Below the pieces are notes generated by a model. That model did not search any database, had not been told where the DNA came from, and saw only the letters and a program-made list of their open reading frames with translations. From the NCBI GenBank assembly GCA_003550325.1, contig QKWP01000263.1:135489-199488 (forward strand): DNA of 64,000 nt. Direction: 5' to 3'. Position 1 is the stretch's first letter; every line of letters begins with the position of its first letter. The stretch is from Gigaspora rosea. Taxonomy: Eukaryota > Glomeromycota > Glomeromycetes > Diversisporales > Gigasporaceae. Shown here one piece after another: positions 11,896 through 24,405 of the stretch. The position numbers and the translations under genes were made by a program.

Positions 11896-12037
11896 AATTC
11901 TAAATTATATTTATCTTAATTTATCTCCCCGAAATATTGCACAAGTTATTATAATGTAATAATAAAAATTCTAAATTATATTTATCTTAATTTATCTCCC
12001 CGAAATATTGCACAAGTTATTATAATGTAATAATAAA
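11896..12037. repeat. 71-bp direct tandem duplication
   Basis: Two head-to-tail copies, essentially identical (11896-11966 and 11967-12037), each containing TTATCTCCCCGAAATATTGC. It lies in the 3' flank of the lipase gene and may be part of its 3' UTR. The identity suggests a recent slip or an assembly duplication. Confidence 0.9.
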
Positions 12038-12123
12038 AATATAATAAACAAGGTTAGAAAATTTGACGATAAATTTGAATACATGAATACCCTGTATAGC
12101 AAAAATATTTCGAACAACTACAA

Positions 12124-13952
12124 TTAACAGGTGTGGGTGGGGGCGGTGGTAGTGGTGGTGGGGGTGGTAGTGGTGGTGGGGGTGGTAATGGGGGTGGTGG
12201 TGTGGGTGGAAGAGTTATTGTCTGAAAAATAATGTCTAGATCTTTCCATTGCCGCAAAATAACGATGCGGAATATGATTTCGAAGCATCGTGAGTACAGG
12301 TAATTTAAGTAAATTCTCATAAGGAATTAAAGTTTGGTTATATATAGAAGAATCATTCTTTACTAGCTGATTTGCAGTCAAGGGCTCAACATCAAACAAC
12401 GTTTTCCAGTCACTCCAATCTAAATTTCGATCAACTTTTCTATATTTTACTGGATTAAAAACGGATGGATCACCTTGAGGTTTTTTATTACTATGGTAAA
12501 ATTTGACCTTATCTCCCACATGAAAATAATTCAAAATATCATTTTCGGTAAGGTATTGACGTAGAGAACGAAATATACCATTATTTGGAGGTAAATGTGG
12601 AGCAATGTCTAGTTCACAAATTATACGCCAAAGTGTTGTATTATTATCGTTATATCTTGAAGCAAATTCTGAAGAAAAGTTGCTATCACCAACGGCTAGA
12701 GCTGCATATGAATAGACATCTCTGAGAACGCAATCATCACTCAAGATATCAGGTGTTTTTAATAATCTTGAGTAAAATAATGTTGCTAAAGAAGCACCAA
12801 GAGAGTGACCTGTTATCCAAATATTAACTTTGTCTGTTTTCTTATTTATTGCGCGAATTTCTCTGGCTTTGGAATTAATAGCTTCAATTATTCTTATATG
12901 AGGATATCCTTTTCTTGCCAATATTGCACCAGCATTATCCTTTGGGAATAAGCAACCATAGAATCCATCATGGACTCCACCAAATAGGAACCCTCTTCCA
13001 TCCTTTCTTTGGAATGTAAAGTTAACTACTAATTCCAAGAAATTTGTTGGGCTCGTTCCTTTAAAAGAGATTACAATAAAATTGTGTTCGACACTCCAAA
13101 ACATTCCAGCGTAAATTCCTTTATGAGTACTTAATTCAGATACAGATTTAAATTGGATATCCCAATCCTTGACTACATCACGAACTCCTTTATCGGCTTT
13201 ATCAAGTGCTTTAAAGACCATTTCAAAATCGCTTTCTTCAACCGTCTCTTGTTTACTTAAATTAGTTCGAATTTGCGATAGATATGTTACAGCTTTACGA
13301 ACTTCTACCTCTTCTCTTGAATAGACAACAGAAGCAAAGAACAAGAGAGTTTCCGCCAAATCAAGATTAAAGTTTGGTTTTGGAGAAATTGGAGGTTGAC
13401 CCAATGCTGCAATACCTCTTTCTCTAATTTTTGCTTATAGAATAAACATGAATTAGTTTAATATATAATTTATTAAAAAATATTGAAAAAATTTTATCGA
13501 TAATTAAAATAATTACATAATTCTTCGGTAGTTAATTTTTGCCAACCCACTTCATCAAATAACTTAATATTAATTCCAATGAAAGCGCCCAAACTTAAAA
13601 ACAAAGTTGCAGGGAAAAGAAAGCATATACTCGCAAGATAAATTAAAATGATTAATATGAAATTGATAGGTTGAGTAATTGGCATAGTCCAATTAGTTGC
13701 AAACAATAAAACTATATGAAGATAGACATCTTTGAGGTAAATGCAAAATGTCTTGATAGAATCAATAAAGGGTTCATATTCTTTTAACGATACAGGAAGA
13801 TAACCTTCCTTTGGAATACTAAATAGATCTTGAATGTATAATTGATCATCTATCGAAATTGCATCACTCATATTAAAAACAGTAGAAGGGTTTTTCTCAT
13901 TTAAGATTGAAGATAAAGTAGAAGGGTTTTTCTCGTCTAAGGTTGAAGCCAT
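12124..13952 (-). CDS. Membrane-anchored class-3 lipase, two exons, 581 aa
   Basis: Likely hydrolyses acyl esters of lipids. Exon 1 is 13952-13517 and exon 2 is 13433-12124, with an 83-nt intron (GTAATT donor, TATAAG acceptor). Joining them in frame gives LTTEELSKIRERGIAALGQP. The start is chosen at the AAAATGG context at 13950-13952. The N-terminus carries a doubled NEKNPST motif and a hydrophobic segment at about residues 97-127, so the protein is probably anchored in a membrane. Exon 2 has the fungal lipase fold with the nucleophile elbow GHSLGAS (Ser near 356). The last 30 residues are almost only Thr and Pro, from a GGT/GGGT microsatellite. The gene is divergent from the GMC oxidoreductase gene 552 bp away. 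No disruption seen. The exact substrate cannot be told. Confidence 0.88.
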
Positions 13953-14504
13953 TTTGCACTCTAGTTTGTAATATTAAACAATAGAAACTTTATGATTCTT
14001 CGACACTTGGTGTGTGAAGTAGTTATTAATACTAGAAAAAGGTCCCAATTTTTAAATCATTCTGAGACCTGCATTTTTAAAATTGGGCGCATGAAAATTT
14101 CTTAAAATGTAAAGTATTTTCCTTATTTAATTGTTCCAAGATTACATAATTCATTACTGTATTTTGAATCTAATCCAAATATAAACAATCTGTTTCTGGA
14201 ATTCTTTTGTTGTACTAAGAAAAAAACAAATAAGATGTACACAACCTTATTGTTGAAGTCTCCGTTGTCTTGTGATATCACAACAATGACCTAACTAATT
14301 TGATTAAACTTGTTTTACAGGTAAAAGACCTTTTTGTTTTACAAATACTCTGAGATTCTGAAGATATAATCGATTATATAACAATTTCTATAATATATAT
14401 GCAAATGGGTAACAATAAAAACAAACAATCGAAAAAGAATAAAATAGTCAATTTTTTTCATTAACGTATTTTTTTACATTGCATCTCATTTTTAATCTTA
14501 CAAA
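13953..14504. promoter_or_regulatory. Shared divergent intergenic region (lipase / GMC gene)
   Basis: The 552 bp between two divergent start codons must hold both promoters. It is AT-rich, with TATATAA-type sequence near 14375-14400, closer to the plus-strand gene. No specific factor site can be named. Co-regulation of the two genes is only an inference from geometry. Confidence 0.4.
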
Positions 14505-17500
14505 ATGCAAGGAAATAAGAAACGACAAATATCTCTTCCAGCTCCTTATATGAGACCGCATTATGATGTTGTGGTTATAGGATCAGGTTATGGTGGTGGT
14601 ATAGCTGCAAGTCGTATGTCTCGTGCCGGAAAAAGAGTAGCTCTCTTAGAAAAAGGTTATGATCATTTCATATCAATTAATATCGTAATTCCAATTTAGT
14701 CAAACCAAATTGATTCTTCGTTTATCAGAACATAAAATGGGTTGTAAGATGGGGTGAGGGCATAAAAAAGAACTTAAATTAAAAAACAATAATTCTATTG
14801 GCTGTAAAAAAATATTATAATAAAAAATATAGAAAGATAAGACTGCAATTTTATTTAAAAAAAAACGTTAAACGAAGAATTAAATTGGTCTAGCCTTGCG
14901 TACATACACGTACATATGTGCATCAAATTAAAAAGTAATTGAAAATTCATTCTAACCAGGTCTGGAAAGATGGCCAGGAGATTATCCAACTGAATTTACG
15001 GAGTGCATAAGAGAAGTTCAATTTAGTTCTGGTGAAGGCCATAAGGGGAAAAGAACCGGGATGTACCATTTTTATCAAGGATCTGGTCAAAGTGCTTTTG
15101 TAGGATGTGGGTAAGTGATAAGATAACAGATAAGGATTACTAAAAACTTTTAAACGTAATTTGTAAATGAATTTCATAATTTATTATTATAGACTTGGAG
15201 GCACTTCTCTTTTGAATGCGAATGTGGCGTTAGAAGCAGATCCACGTGTTTGGCAAATGTCTGTTTGGCCAAAAGAGATTAATAACGATTTTGATAGTAT
15301 AAAAAAGGGTACGTGTGTCACGTGAATTTACTATTAACACCGCAGTTTACGTCACTTAATACAAATTTTTTTCTTGTAAAGGCTATGAACATGCCAAAGA
15401 AATGCTTGAGCCAATACCTTATCCTGATGACTTTCCTGAACTTCCAAAGCTTAAAACTTTAGAAGAACAAGCCAAAAGATTGGGCCCTGAATTTCATAAG
15501 AATTTTAGCCGTCCACCTATTACTGTCACTTTTGAAGATCGTATTAATAATGCTGGGGTTAGGCAACAAAAATCTACTTTGATGGGTAACGACTCTACAG
15601 GGGTTAATGATGGAAGCAAAAATTCCACTTTGATGAATTATCTTCCTGATGCTTGGAATCACGGATGTGAAATATTTTGTAAAATTGATGTTAAAAGTAT
15701 TAAACAAGATAAGAAAAGTAAAAAATGGATCGTGTTTTATGAATGGTTAGATGTAGGTATTATTCGTTTTTTGATCTTGATATAATAAATAATTGTTTCA
15801 CCTATATTCTGTTTAACAGACAGGACGAGAAGCCTTTACTATTGATAGTCATAACTCAGTCTCTTTTGTGACCGCTGATATTGTTTTCGTAGCCGCCGGT
15901 ACTTTTGGAACAAATGAGATATTGCTTCGTTCTCAAGCAAATGGACTTGAAATTAGTTCTCAATTGGGACAAAGTTTCAGTGGAAACGGCGATGTACTAA
16001 TTTTTTAAAATAATAGTACAATGTAGTAATGTTGCAATGACAAAATATAATTTATACATTTTCTCACTTTGAATGCTTATCTTTTATAGATTTTGGGATT
16101 TGGCTATAATACCGATTTGTACTGCAATGGTAAGGAAAGATATTTATCTTATGTAAATATAATACTGTATACTGCATACTCTTTTTCTTCATTAATAAAA
16201 CTATTATTCTAGGTGTTGCAATGGGTGATATCAATCCTTCCAAGTTTAAAGAGCCTGTTGGTCCTTGTATCACAGGTATTATTGACATGCGTGAATCGGG
16301 CTCCAATGTAATGGACGGTTATGTGATTGAAGAAGGTGTAATCCCTTATGCTGTTGCCGGTCTTACCAACTTTTTACTTAGAGCTCTTGATGATCATCCT
16401 GTTGTAAAATCGATCAATGAACCATCTATAAATAAAACAGCTAAAACTATGAGAAAAATTGCTTCTAGTGTTTCAAATTATAAAGGTGCTATGGCAAATA
16501 CTCAAACTTATTTGATTATGTCCCATGATGATAATACTGGATATTTAGAATTACGTGATGATAGACTTAATATTGAATATGATGGTGCTGGACTTTCAAA
16601 AACCGTTAAAGATTTGAATGACATTTTAAAAGATGCTACAAACAAAATTGACGGTACTTATATTCCATCACCAATATGGTCTAAGGAAGCTCTTGGAAAT
16701 ACTTTAATCACTGTTCATCCTATTGGTGGATGTAACATGGCAAAGGATGGTTATACGGGTGTTGTAAATCACAAAGGCCAGGCATGTATTTATCTAAAAA
16801 AAAAATACGTATATTGACTGTAATAATAATATACTATAATACTTAATGAACTAAATCGGGTTTTAGGTCTATAAGGGTGATGGTACAGAAGTTCATGAAG
16901 GACTATACGTCTGTGATGGATCAATCATACCAAGAGCCCTTGGTGTAAACCCCTTTTTTACTATTAGTGCTTTGGCTGAAAGAATTTGCCTCTTAGCTGC
17001 CCATGATCGACATTGGAAAATTAATTATGCTCTTGTTAAAGAACCAATCGATTTTGAAAAACCTTCCGTTATATGGCCTCGTGAATCTCTTGATCCTGTC
17101 GATATGACATGGCCTCCTTTAAACGGTGGTATCACTTTTACTGAAGTTATGAGAGGCTACTTTTCAACTGAAGTTCTTACAAAAAATTATAAAGCTGCTG
17201 AAAGTGAGTGTGAAATAATAAATTTTACAATTAAAAATTTCTGTTGATTAAAAAATAAATTTCATTCCTATTTAATTTTAACTGTTAATTTTAGTGCAAG
17301 CCAAATCATCTAATTCAACCATGCAGTTTTTAATTGACATAGTAGCGTTTAATGTAAATGCACTTGTGGATCTTGAAGATAATTCTGCAAAAATTGCTGG
17401 CACTGTGACATGCCGTGCATTATCACCTGATCCTTTAGTCGTAGTTCAAGGAAAATTCCGCTTATTTACCAAAGAAAAAAATCAGGTTGATGCCAATTCT

Positions 17501-19301
17501 ATGTTGTATAATCTTAACTTGCAAGCTACCGATGGAACTAAATATCGATTCAAAGGTATAAAGCTTTTGGATAATGGTAGCTTAATAAATGCATGGATGG
17601 ATGTGACCACATTATTTGTTAGTGTTTTTGAAGGTCATGAGAACGAAGATAATTTTGATGATTATGATGATGATGAACATGGAAGAAAAGTTATTGGAAG
17701 AGGAATTTTGAAAATTAGAGTAAACGATCTTATTACTCAAATGGAGACATTCAAAGTAAATAAGAAATAACTAATAAAATACTTACATATTTTTTTATAT
17801 TTATACATATATTAACTATGATTTATTAAATTTTAGGCAATAGGAACATCTAAAAATCAAAGAACTAGTGCCTTTTTCAAATTTACCAGCTTCTTTGCTA
17901 GTGCCGTGATACAGCGTTCTTTTACCAGGTTTCTTCCTTTGCAATACTCTTCGAATGGATTGACTATTCAGTCTTTTGATAAACCCAGACCAACAAAGGA
18001 AGAATTTACAGTAACAGCCGAAGACGGTGTGACAACTAAATTATTTAGATATAAAGGTGGAAACAAAGGTCCAGTGCTTTTGGTAAATAAAATTTCGTAT
18101 CTTAATTACCATAACACACTGATTTTATCTAACTAATTAATCATATTATAATTATTGTCATATATAGGTCCATGGTGCATCAGTGACACATGAGATGTTT
18201 TCAACTAATTTAATCAAACACAACTTCCTGGATTATATGCTGGATCAAAAATATGATGTATTCTTAATTGATTATCGTATTGCGCCAACAAATGCTCAAA
18301 GTTCTCAACAACAAACTCTGGAACAATGCGTTTTGGATATTAAAGCTGCCGTAAATGAAGTTCGTAGAAGAACTGGATGTGAAAATATTGCAGTCGTTTC
18401 TCATTGCCTTGGATCTGTTGTAACTTTCATGGGATTATTAAGCGGAGAGATTGAAGGTGTTAGTTCCTATGTTGCTTCTCAAGTGGTAAGTAAGATTTCA
18501 ATAATTTTTCAAAGATTATTCTCTTTTCTACTATATGATCGATTAATGTGTTTATTTCTTTAGGGAATGACTCCAGGAGTTAGTTTTTGGAATCAGGTTA
18601 AAATTAAACTCCATTTACTTCAATTTTTACAAAATGTCTTACATCAATCAACATTTGATGTACGCACTTCTCCGCACACTAGTTTATTACAAGGTACTAT
18701 TAACCAGCTTCTAAGGTTCTATCCATATGCAGTTGGTGAAGTGTGTCAAAATGCATTGTGTCATCGAAACTCTTTAGCTTATGGAACACTCTATAAGCAT
18801 GAAAATATAACTCAACTCTTACATGATAACCTTGATCAATTTATGGGAGAAGTCAATTTGACTACTTTGAACCAATTTGCTAGATGCGCAAGTGCTGGTG
18901 AATTAGTTAATTATGCAGGTGAAAAAATTTATGTCACTGATGATAATATCAGGAATAGATTGAATTTCCCTATTTTTTTATTTCGTGGAAATGATAACGA
19001 AGTGTAAGTTTAAATTATTTTTATTACTTGTGCTTGATTAATCCAGAGAATATTTTCTTTTGTTAATTTTTTATTATATTACAATAGGTATAATGTTGAG
19101 GGTTTCAGAGCAACATATGAAAAACTTATTACTATTAATGATGCCAGCAATTATTCTATTCGTCATATTCCTGGTTATGGCCATTTAGATAGTTTTTGGG
19201 GTACAAATGCTCAGGTTGATATATTTCCAAAAATTTTAAGGCATTTGGAAGATACAAAGAGTAATTATGGTTATGGTCATAAAGCAAAGTCAATTTTTTG
19301 A
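14505..19301 (+). CDS. GMC oxidoreductase (cholesterol-oxidase-like) fused to alpha/beta hydrolase, 13 exons, 1195 aa
   Basis: Exons: 14505-14655, 14960-15110, 15193-15308, 15382-15752, 15820-15993, 16090-16129, 16213-16781, 16867-17203, 17295-17755, 17837-18082, 18168-18485, 18564-19003, 19088-19301. All phases agree and give 3588 nt with one terminal stop. The N-terminal half binds FAD (GSGYGGG near residue 26) and ends with the GMC signature: HPIGG near 501, then [15 protein letters not shown] near 540-553. This resembles bacterial cholesterol oxidases, which oxidise sterols or other alcohols using O2. Residues from about 790 form an alpha/beta hydrolase with oxyanion-type VHGAS, nucleophile elbow SHCLGS (Cys near 952, not Ser) and catalytic-type GYGHLD (His near 1158). 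About 200 residues with an acidic patch ([13 protein letters not shown]) lie between. Intron 7 appears to be GC-AG. No signal peptide seen. Confidence 0.9.
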
Positions 19302-20081
19302 TAATTTAAAATCAGAATTAGCATGTTATAATTCTAACTAATATAACATCTTTAACATTTTAAGTCTACATTATTAATAAAATATTTGTTAAAGTAGTCT
19401 TTTTTTTTAAATATAAGTTACAATTTTTTTTTGTCGAAATTGTCTAAATTTTTGGCCACACAGTAGCTATCCTGTAATCACCATGTTTAATTATCATGTG
19501 GCAAGTTTAAATGATTTTGATATTTTTATAATTTGTTATATGACAATATACGTACTGACTGAAAAACATTCAATTATATAACTAGAATTAAATTAATATT
19601 TACTTCAATTTTAAAATACTTAACACTAATCTATAATGATCTAAAAATCCCAATCACAGGCTTATTAGAATCATCTAATTTAAGATGATCAGAAAAATGA
19701 TTGCTTTGCTCAGTGTTGGAGGTTCGAGAAGGCAGGAGGACAAAGCACGGACGTGCACCAAGAAAAGAAAAAAAAACAATACGATCACACTCAAACAGTC
19801 ACGTAACAAGACCAACAGGCGGAGGAATAAAGATTTGGATTATTGGGCTTGTTATGGGAACCTTAATCAGAGCAATGAGTGGAAGTTTTCAGATTTCAAA
19901 GATAAAAATTTATTTGTATATTATTTCAAAAAATATTGGTGAAGACTACCTTTTAAGTAAAGAAAATTACATGGATATTTATATAAAAGAAAGAATTCAA
20001 GGAAATATTCATGCCGGTATATAACTTGTCATCGATTAATAATGTCATGTTCATTATGTTTCTAAATTGGCTTCCTTCTTT
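19302..20081. other. Intergenic stretch after the GMC gene
   Basis: No convincing gene. The part at 19700-19860 is less AT-rich and open in two plus-strand frames but has no recognisable motif. It may be the remains of a transposon ORF. Confidence 0.35.
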
Positions 20082-20383
20082 AGGGGGTCGTCTAAAGCCA
20101 TTTACCCACGTGACATTTTCGTGTAAATCAACCAAACGGAGTCGCGAAATTTTGTTTACACGGATCAGCCCGAAGAAATCAAAAAACAAAAAAAAAACGC
20201 AAGAGCATAAAAACGGCATTATAAACCTATCTTGGGCCATTAATAAAAAATGTCGGGAAGGTAATTTTACCTATATTAATCATAACCCTAACCCTAACCC
20301 CGACCCTAATGCTAAACAGTCTCTGATACGAATTTTAACTAAAATTTCAAAAAATCACGTGGTACATGGCTTTAGCCATCCCC
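20082..20383. repeat. MITE-like element, core copy b (inverted relative to copy a)
   Basis: Ends are GGGGTCGTCTAAAGCCA and TGGCTTTAGCCATCCCC, the same terminal repeats as the inner pair of copy a. Reading the minus strand, the core runs in the order of copy a: telomere-like repeat (CATAACCCTAACCCTAACCC on plus), AGGTAATTTTACC-type block, CGGGCTGATC. It still carries the CACGTG-like CCACGTGACAT near one end. Confidence 0.8.
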
Positions 20384-20429
20384 TTCTGTTCTGATAATTA
20401 ACAATAATTCCATATGGCCACACGATTTA

Positions 20430-20975
20430 CCTGTGCTCGATTTACTATGCAAATCAAAATTATGTATGCGATTCCTTATTTTTTAAATAATCGATGATTT
20501 TTTAAGTGATTATTAATTGATGAATACGTAATATGTTTTTATATATAAAACTGGGCTTCACTTTTTTAAATGCATGGATTGCTAATTTTTCTTAGCCGGA
20601 AAATTTTACCACTAAGCGATTCTTACACATAGTCTTTACAAAGTTACGATTTTTTCTTGTTACTTATTGGAAAACAACTTTTTTCCTGACTCTTTTTAAA
20701 TGAGCAAATTTTTACTTAAATTAATCGAACAAAATTGAATAACTAGTAATTCTTTCAACTAAAATATAAATTTTGCTTCGTAATTTTGTTCTTTGGAACT
20801 TAATACTTACCTGTACTGTACAAAATTTGGATTCGAATCAATCAATTTTAAAGGCTGTGCATCCAAATAAAGGTTTGAAATTGCGTGTTAAATAATACTT
20901 GTAAAATACATATTCGATATTGTTACACAACATTTCAAAAAAAACTTCATAGTATACCGCGCACCCCAATGTCAC
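20430..20975. repeat. Possible member of the 45383-45882 foldback family
   Basis: The right end CATAGTATACCGCGCACCCC (20950-20970) is the inverted copy of the left end of the 45383 element. The left side has TTTACTATGCAAATCAAAATTATG, also matching. The middle is diverged. Low-to-moderate support. Confidence 0.4.
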
Positions 20976-21141
20976 ATGACATACCGATATGCATGTCCGC
21001 AAGAATTACTGATCTGCATCCCATGTCTAAATACTTCAAAACAAAACAGTGTCATCTTTCGACATGCCGATAGCCCTAGTGAATGGTTTGTTATATGTAG
21101 GGTATTTAATTAATTAATCATTAGAAGCAGCCAAAGATACG

Positions 21142-21560
21142 AATGTTAGTCTAGAATCGGTAGAATACTTTCCCCAAATCATGTATATAAGACCTTTATT
21201 TTCACCTTACTATCTTCTTCAGACCATGATCTCAGATCCACTCTCAACAAGAGACACATTTTCAAGATACTTTGCTCTCATCTATATAAACTTACACTTC
21301 TTTAATTTCTTATTCTCTTATTATCATATTTATTATTTTAATAAATACTGATCATATTATTTGATCATTTTAAATCTATTAATCAACAAAGTTATCAATT
21401 GATTATAATTGATTATCATGTAAGATCAATTACTGTCAACTTTAATAAATCACTTGCTAAAAGAATTCTGATTCTTTCGTATCTTCATATACACTAGAGT
21501 CATTGCCTCTTTTAATAAAAGCCTTGATCTATCCTCTAACACATTTATTTATTAACAAGC
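21142..21560 (+). repeat. Putative 5' LTR of a Ty3/gypsy element
   Basis: It starts TGTTAGTCTAGAATCGG and runs to a CTCTAACA end. It has a TATATAAGACC promoter-like motif at 21183 and pyrimidine-rich sequence after it. Downstream, TTTGGTGGTAACTG (near 21668) could be the primer-binding site region. No matching 3' LTR was found after the pol remains, so the LTR call rests on position and shape. Confidence 0.45.
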
Positions 21561-24167
21561 ATATTAAACACTATATTAAATCACCACATCCCAAATCTAT
21601 AGTATATACTGTATAGCTAAACTCATCCCTTGAATTATCTTAGAAGAGTAATTTGAAGTGTGACAATTTGGTGGTAACTGTGAGATACATACTCAAATTC
21701 GTGAAAGAAATTTGTCTAAATAGTGCATGAGTTTTGATGCATATATAAACCTTATAAAAGAGTACTAGTTAAAACATCAGTGAGCAATAGGAGTAATTGT
21801 CCTGCACAATTCATGTAAAATTTGTTATCCATTACCCAAAGTCATACTACAAACATTCTGATAATTTTGTAATTGGCAAAGAGTTACTTATTCTGTAATT
21901 GTATATTTAGGAAAAATATTAAAGTATTTTCAGAAATTCAAAAAGCATCATTTATCCCAAGCTCTATATTGTGTAGAAATACAGTAATAAAATTAATACT
22001 TAGCATTCAATATTCCACTCCAGAAAATTTTAAAGCATTTATAGAACTCATACAAAGTATTGTCCTATATATGTGATATTTTCAAATTAACACATATAAG
22101 CTTATACACCTAGATACACCATTAACCATCAATGCAGACAACACTAGTATAGAACTAACCAATTTATTTAGTACTCCTATATTAATAACTAATACTTGTA
22201 ATACATTAAAATTAAAAATGGTAGCAACTGCAAATGACATACTTAACTGTCTTAAAGACAACCCAAAAGAATCTGTCCTGCTCTGAATGAAACCTTTTCT
22301 TTAGAAATAGAACCCAAGGCCCACTAGCATGACTGGAAAGCTTCAAAAAGGCCACTTTTGCCAACAATTTGGGATCAAAAAAAAAATGTTAAAAGTACTA
22401 CTAGCCTTCTTGTATGACAATGCTGATGAATAGCAAGATAATTATTTTAAAAAACTACACTTACAGGCACTCACAAGAATGATTGGGACAATGTTGAGAA
22501 AGAATTCTCAAAGCAATTCTGTACCCAATGATAGCAGAATAAATAGATAATGGACCTTGATAATCTAATGCAACAACTAGGTAAACCTGTGGAGATATAT
22601 TATAGTAAATTTAAAAGACTACTTAAATAGGTTATAACCAGTATTAATCTACAGGATAAACAAAAGTTATATTATTTAAGAAGGGGTTAAGGCCTGAATT
22701 ACTACCTATTATTGTGTTATACCAACCAACTAATCTAGTACTAATCTAGATTCCATTTTGAACTATACCTAAATGTATAAATGGTGATCCAATTTTGCAA
22801 CAAATGCTAGTCCTATTACCATGTCCAGCTCAAAAGGTTATAAAAAAGATATTGAACAATTAACTAAACAAATGCAGCAAATGAGTTTGAACTATGCTAC
22901 TATCACCTTCACATTATTGGCCCAATCCAAAAAGATCAAAAACAGACCTACTTATTATGAAAAACATCTGATTAGAAATGTCATTTGCCAAAGAACCTGT
23001 CATTATATGAGTCAATGTCTATTAAAAAAACTCTTATTATCTAAAGATTCACAATATCAGCTTACCAAACGACCCACTAATAGAAGTGAAAGACAAAACT
23101 GAAATATAAATTTAATAGATATAAAAAATAAAACTAGTAAAGAAAAAGAAGAAATATATAATACTAAATCTCAACTATATAATACCAATAGAAAAGAACA
23201 AAAGGAAAAACAAAAACAAGTAGAAGTAAGAAAAGAGCATGATTTAAGAAAAAAATACAACTGCTAATTCAGGAAGAATTACTCATAAAGGTCAAAAATC
23301 AACTACCAACTACAAAGTAAGTCATTAAGAAATAATTACTATTAATAGTAGATTAATCTATGCTATATAATGTATTAGAAGATCTACTTACTATGCCTAT
23401 AAGAGCTACTGTAGAACAAATATTGCAATATTCAAATCAATATCAAAATTTGGCCAAGATATTAAGGTGAAAGAAAGTTCCAAATTCTGAAGCTAACCAT
23501 GTACAGGCTAATAATCTATGAAAAACTATTGCCATGCATTGCTATGTAAAAATTAAAGAAAATCCAGTAGTATCTATATTAGATTCTAGTGCTGCTATGA
23601 GTGTTATTATGAAGAAACTAATAGAAAAGCTAGGCTTAGAAATGGCAAAAACAGTAGTAATTATGGCAAATAAAAGTTATACTAAGGTCTTAGAGATAAT
23701 TACTAGTACAAAATAGTGTTACAAGATTTAATTATACCTATCAATTTACAAGTAATTGACTTTAAAGAAAAAACTCTATTGCTAGAAGAAGACTGGTTTG
23801 ATAAGTCCAGAGCCAATTTGAACTTTGCCAATAATACACTTTATGTATGTTACTTAAAAAAACAAGTAACAGTAAATACAACTTATATTAGCACAATAAT
23901 TTTATTTTTAATAATAATCGAATAACGGTATTGTGCAAGAACTAGAAAAATTTTTGGATGAAAAAAGAATAGATTGATGAGCTAGGCAACAAAGAGGAAC
24001 TACATAAACTATTCTATAGTAGTGCATTGTCTAAAGATGAAGAGATGTACTACAACCCTTGGGTAAAAAAATAATTCTGGCATATATTTAAACTAAGCTG
24101 ATTTCTTACTAGCAGGACATACCAAAACTCTATCTTGAAACTATCACTGAACTAACCTATGAACAAA

Positions 24168-24405
24168 GTAGTGATGCCACTAAAATTGATTTTTGAAAAA
24201 GGCCTATTTCATCTTTATTAGAGAAAATTATAATTTTTTATAAGGAAGACCAAATAGAATTTATATAGATATGTTCCTTATATTTGTCTATTCAAAAAAA
24301 GTATCAAATAATTTTGTCTTTCAAGTAAAATAGGTCAAAAACAATTTTGTTTTCATATTTTAATTTCAGGTTTTAGAACCCAAAATAATTTTGTTCTTAT
24401 GTATA
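24168..24405 (+). mobile_element. 240-bp dispersed element, copy 2, 7-bp target duplication
   Basis: Same sequence and orientation as 2285-2524 with about 10 percent differences. It is flanked by direct repeats GAACAAA (24161-24167 and 24406-24412). It interrupts the gypsy pol remnant, whose reading resumes directly after the second repeat. This shows its exact borders: GTAGTGATGCC at the start and TTATGTATA at the end. Confidence 0.85.

Noticed and set aside
12054-12320. Minus-strand Pro-rich ORF
   Set aside because: Alternative frame of the GGT microsatellite inside the lipase C-terminus.
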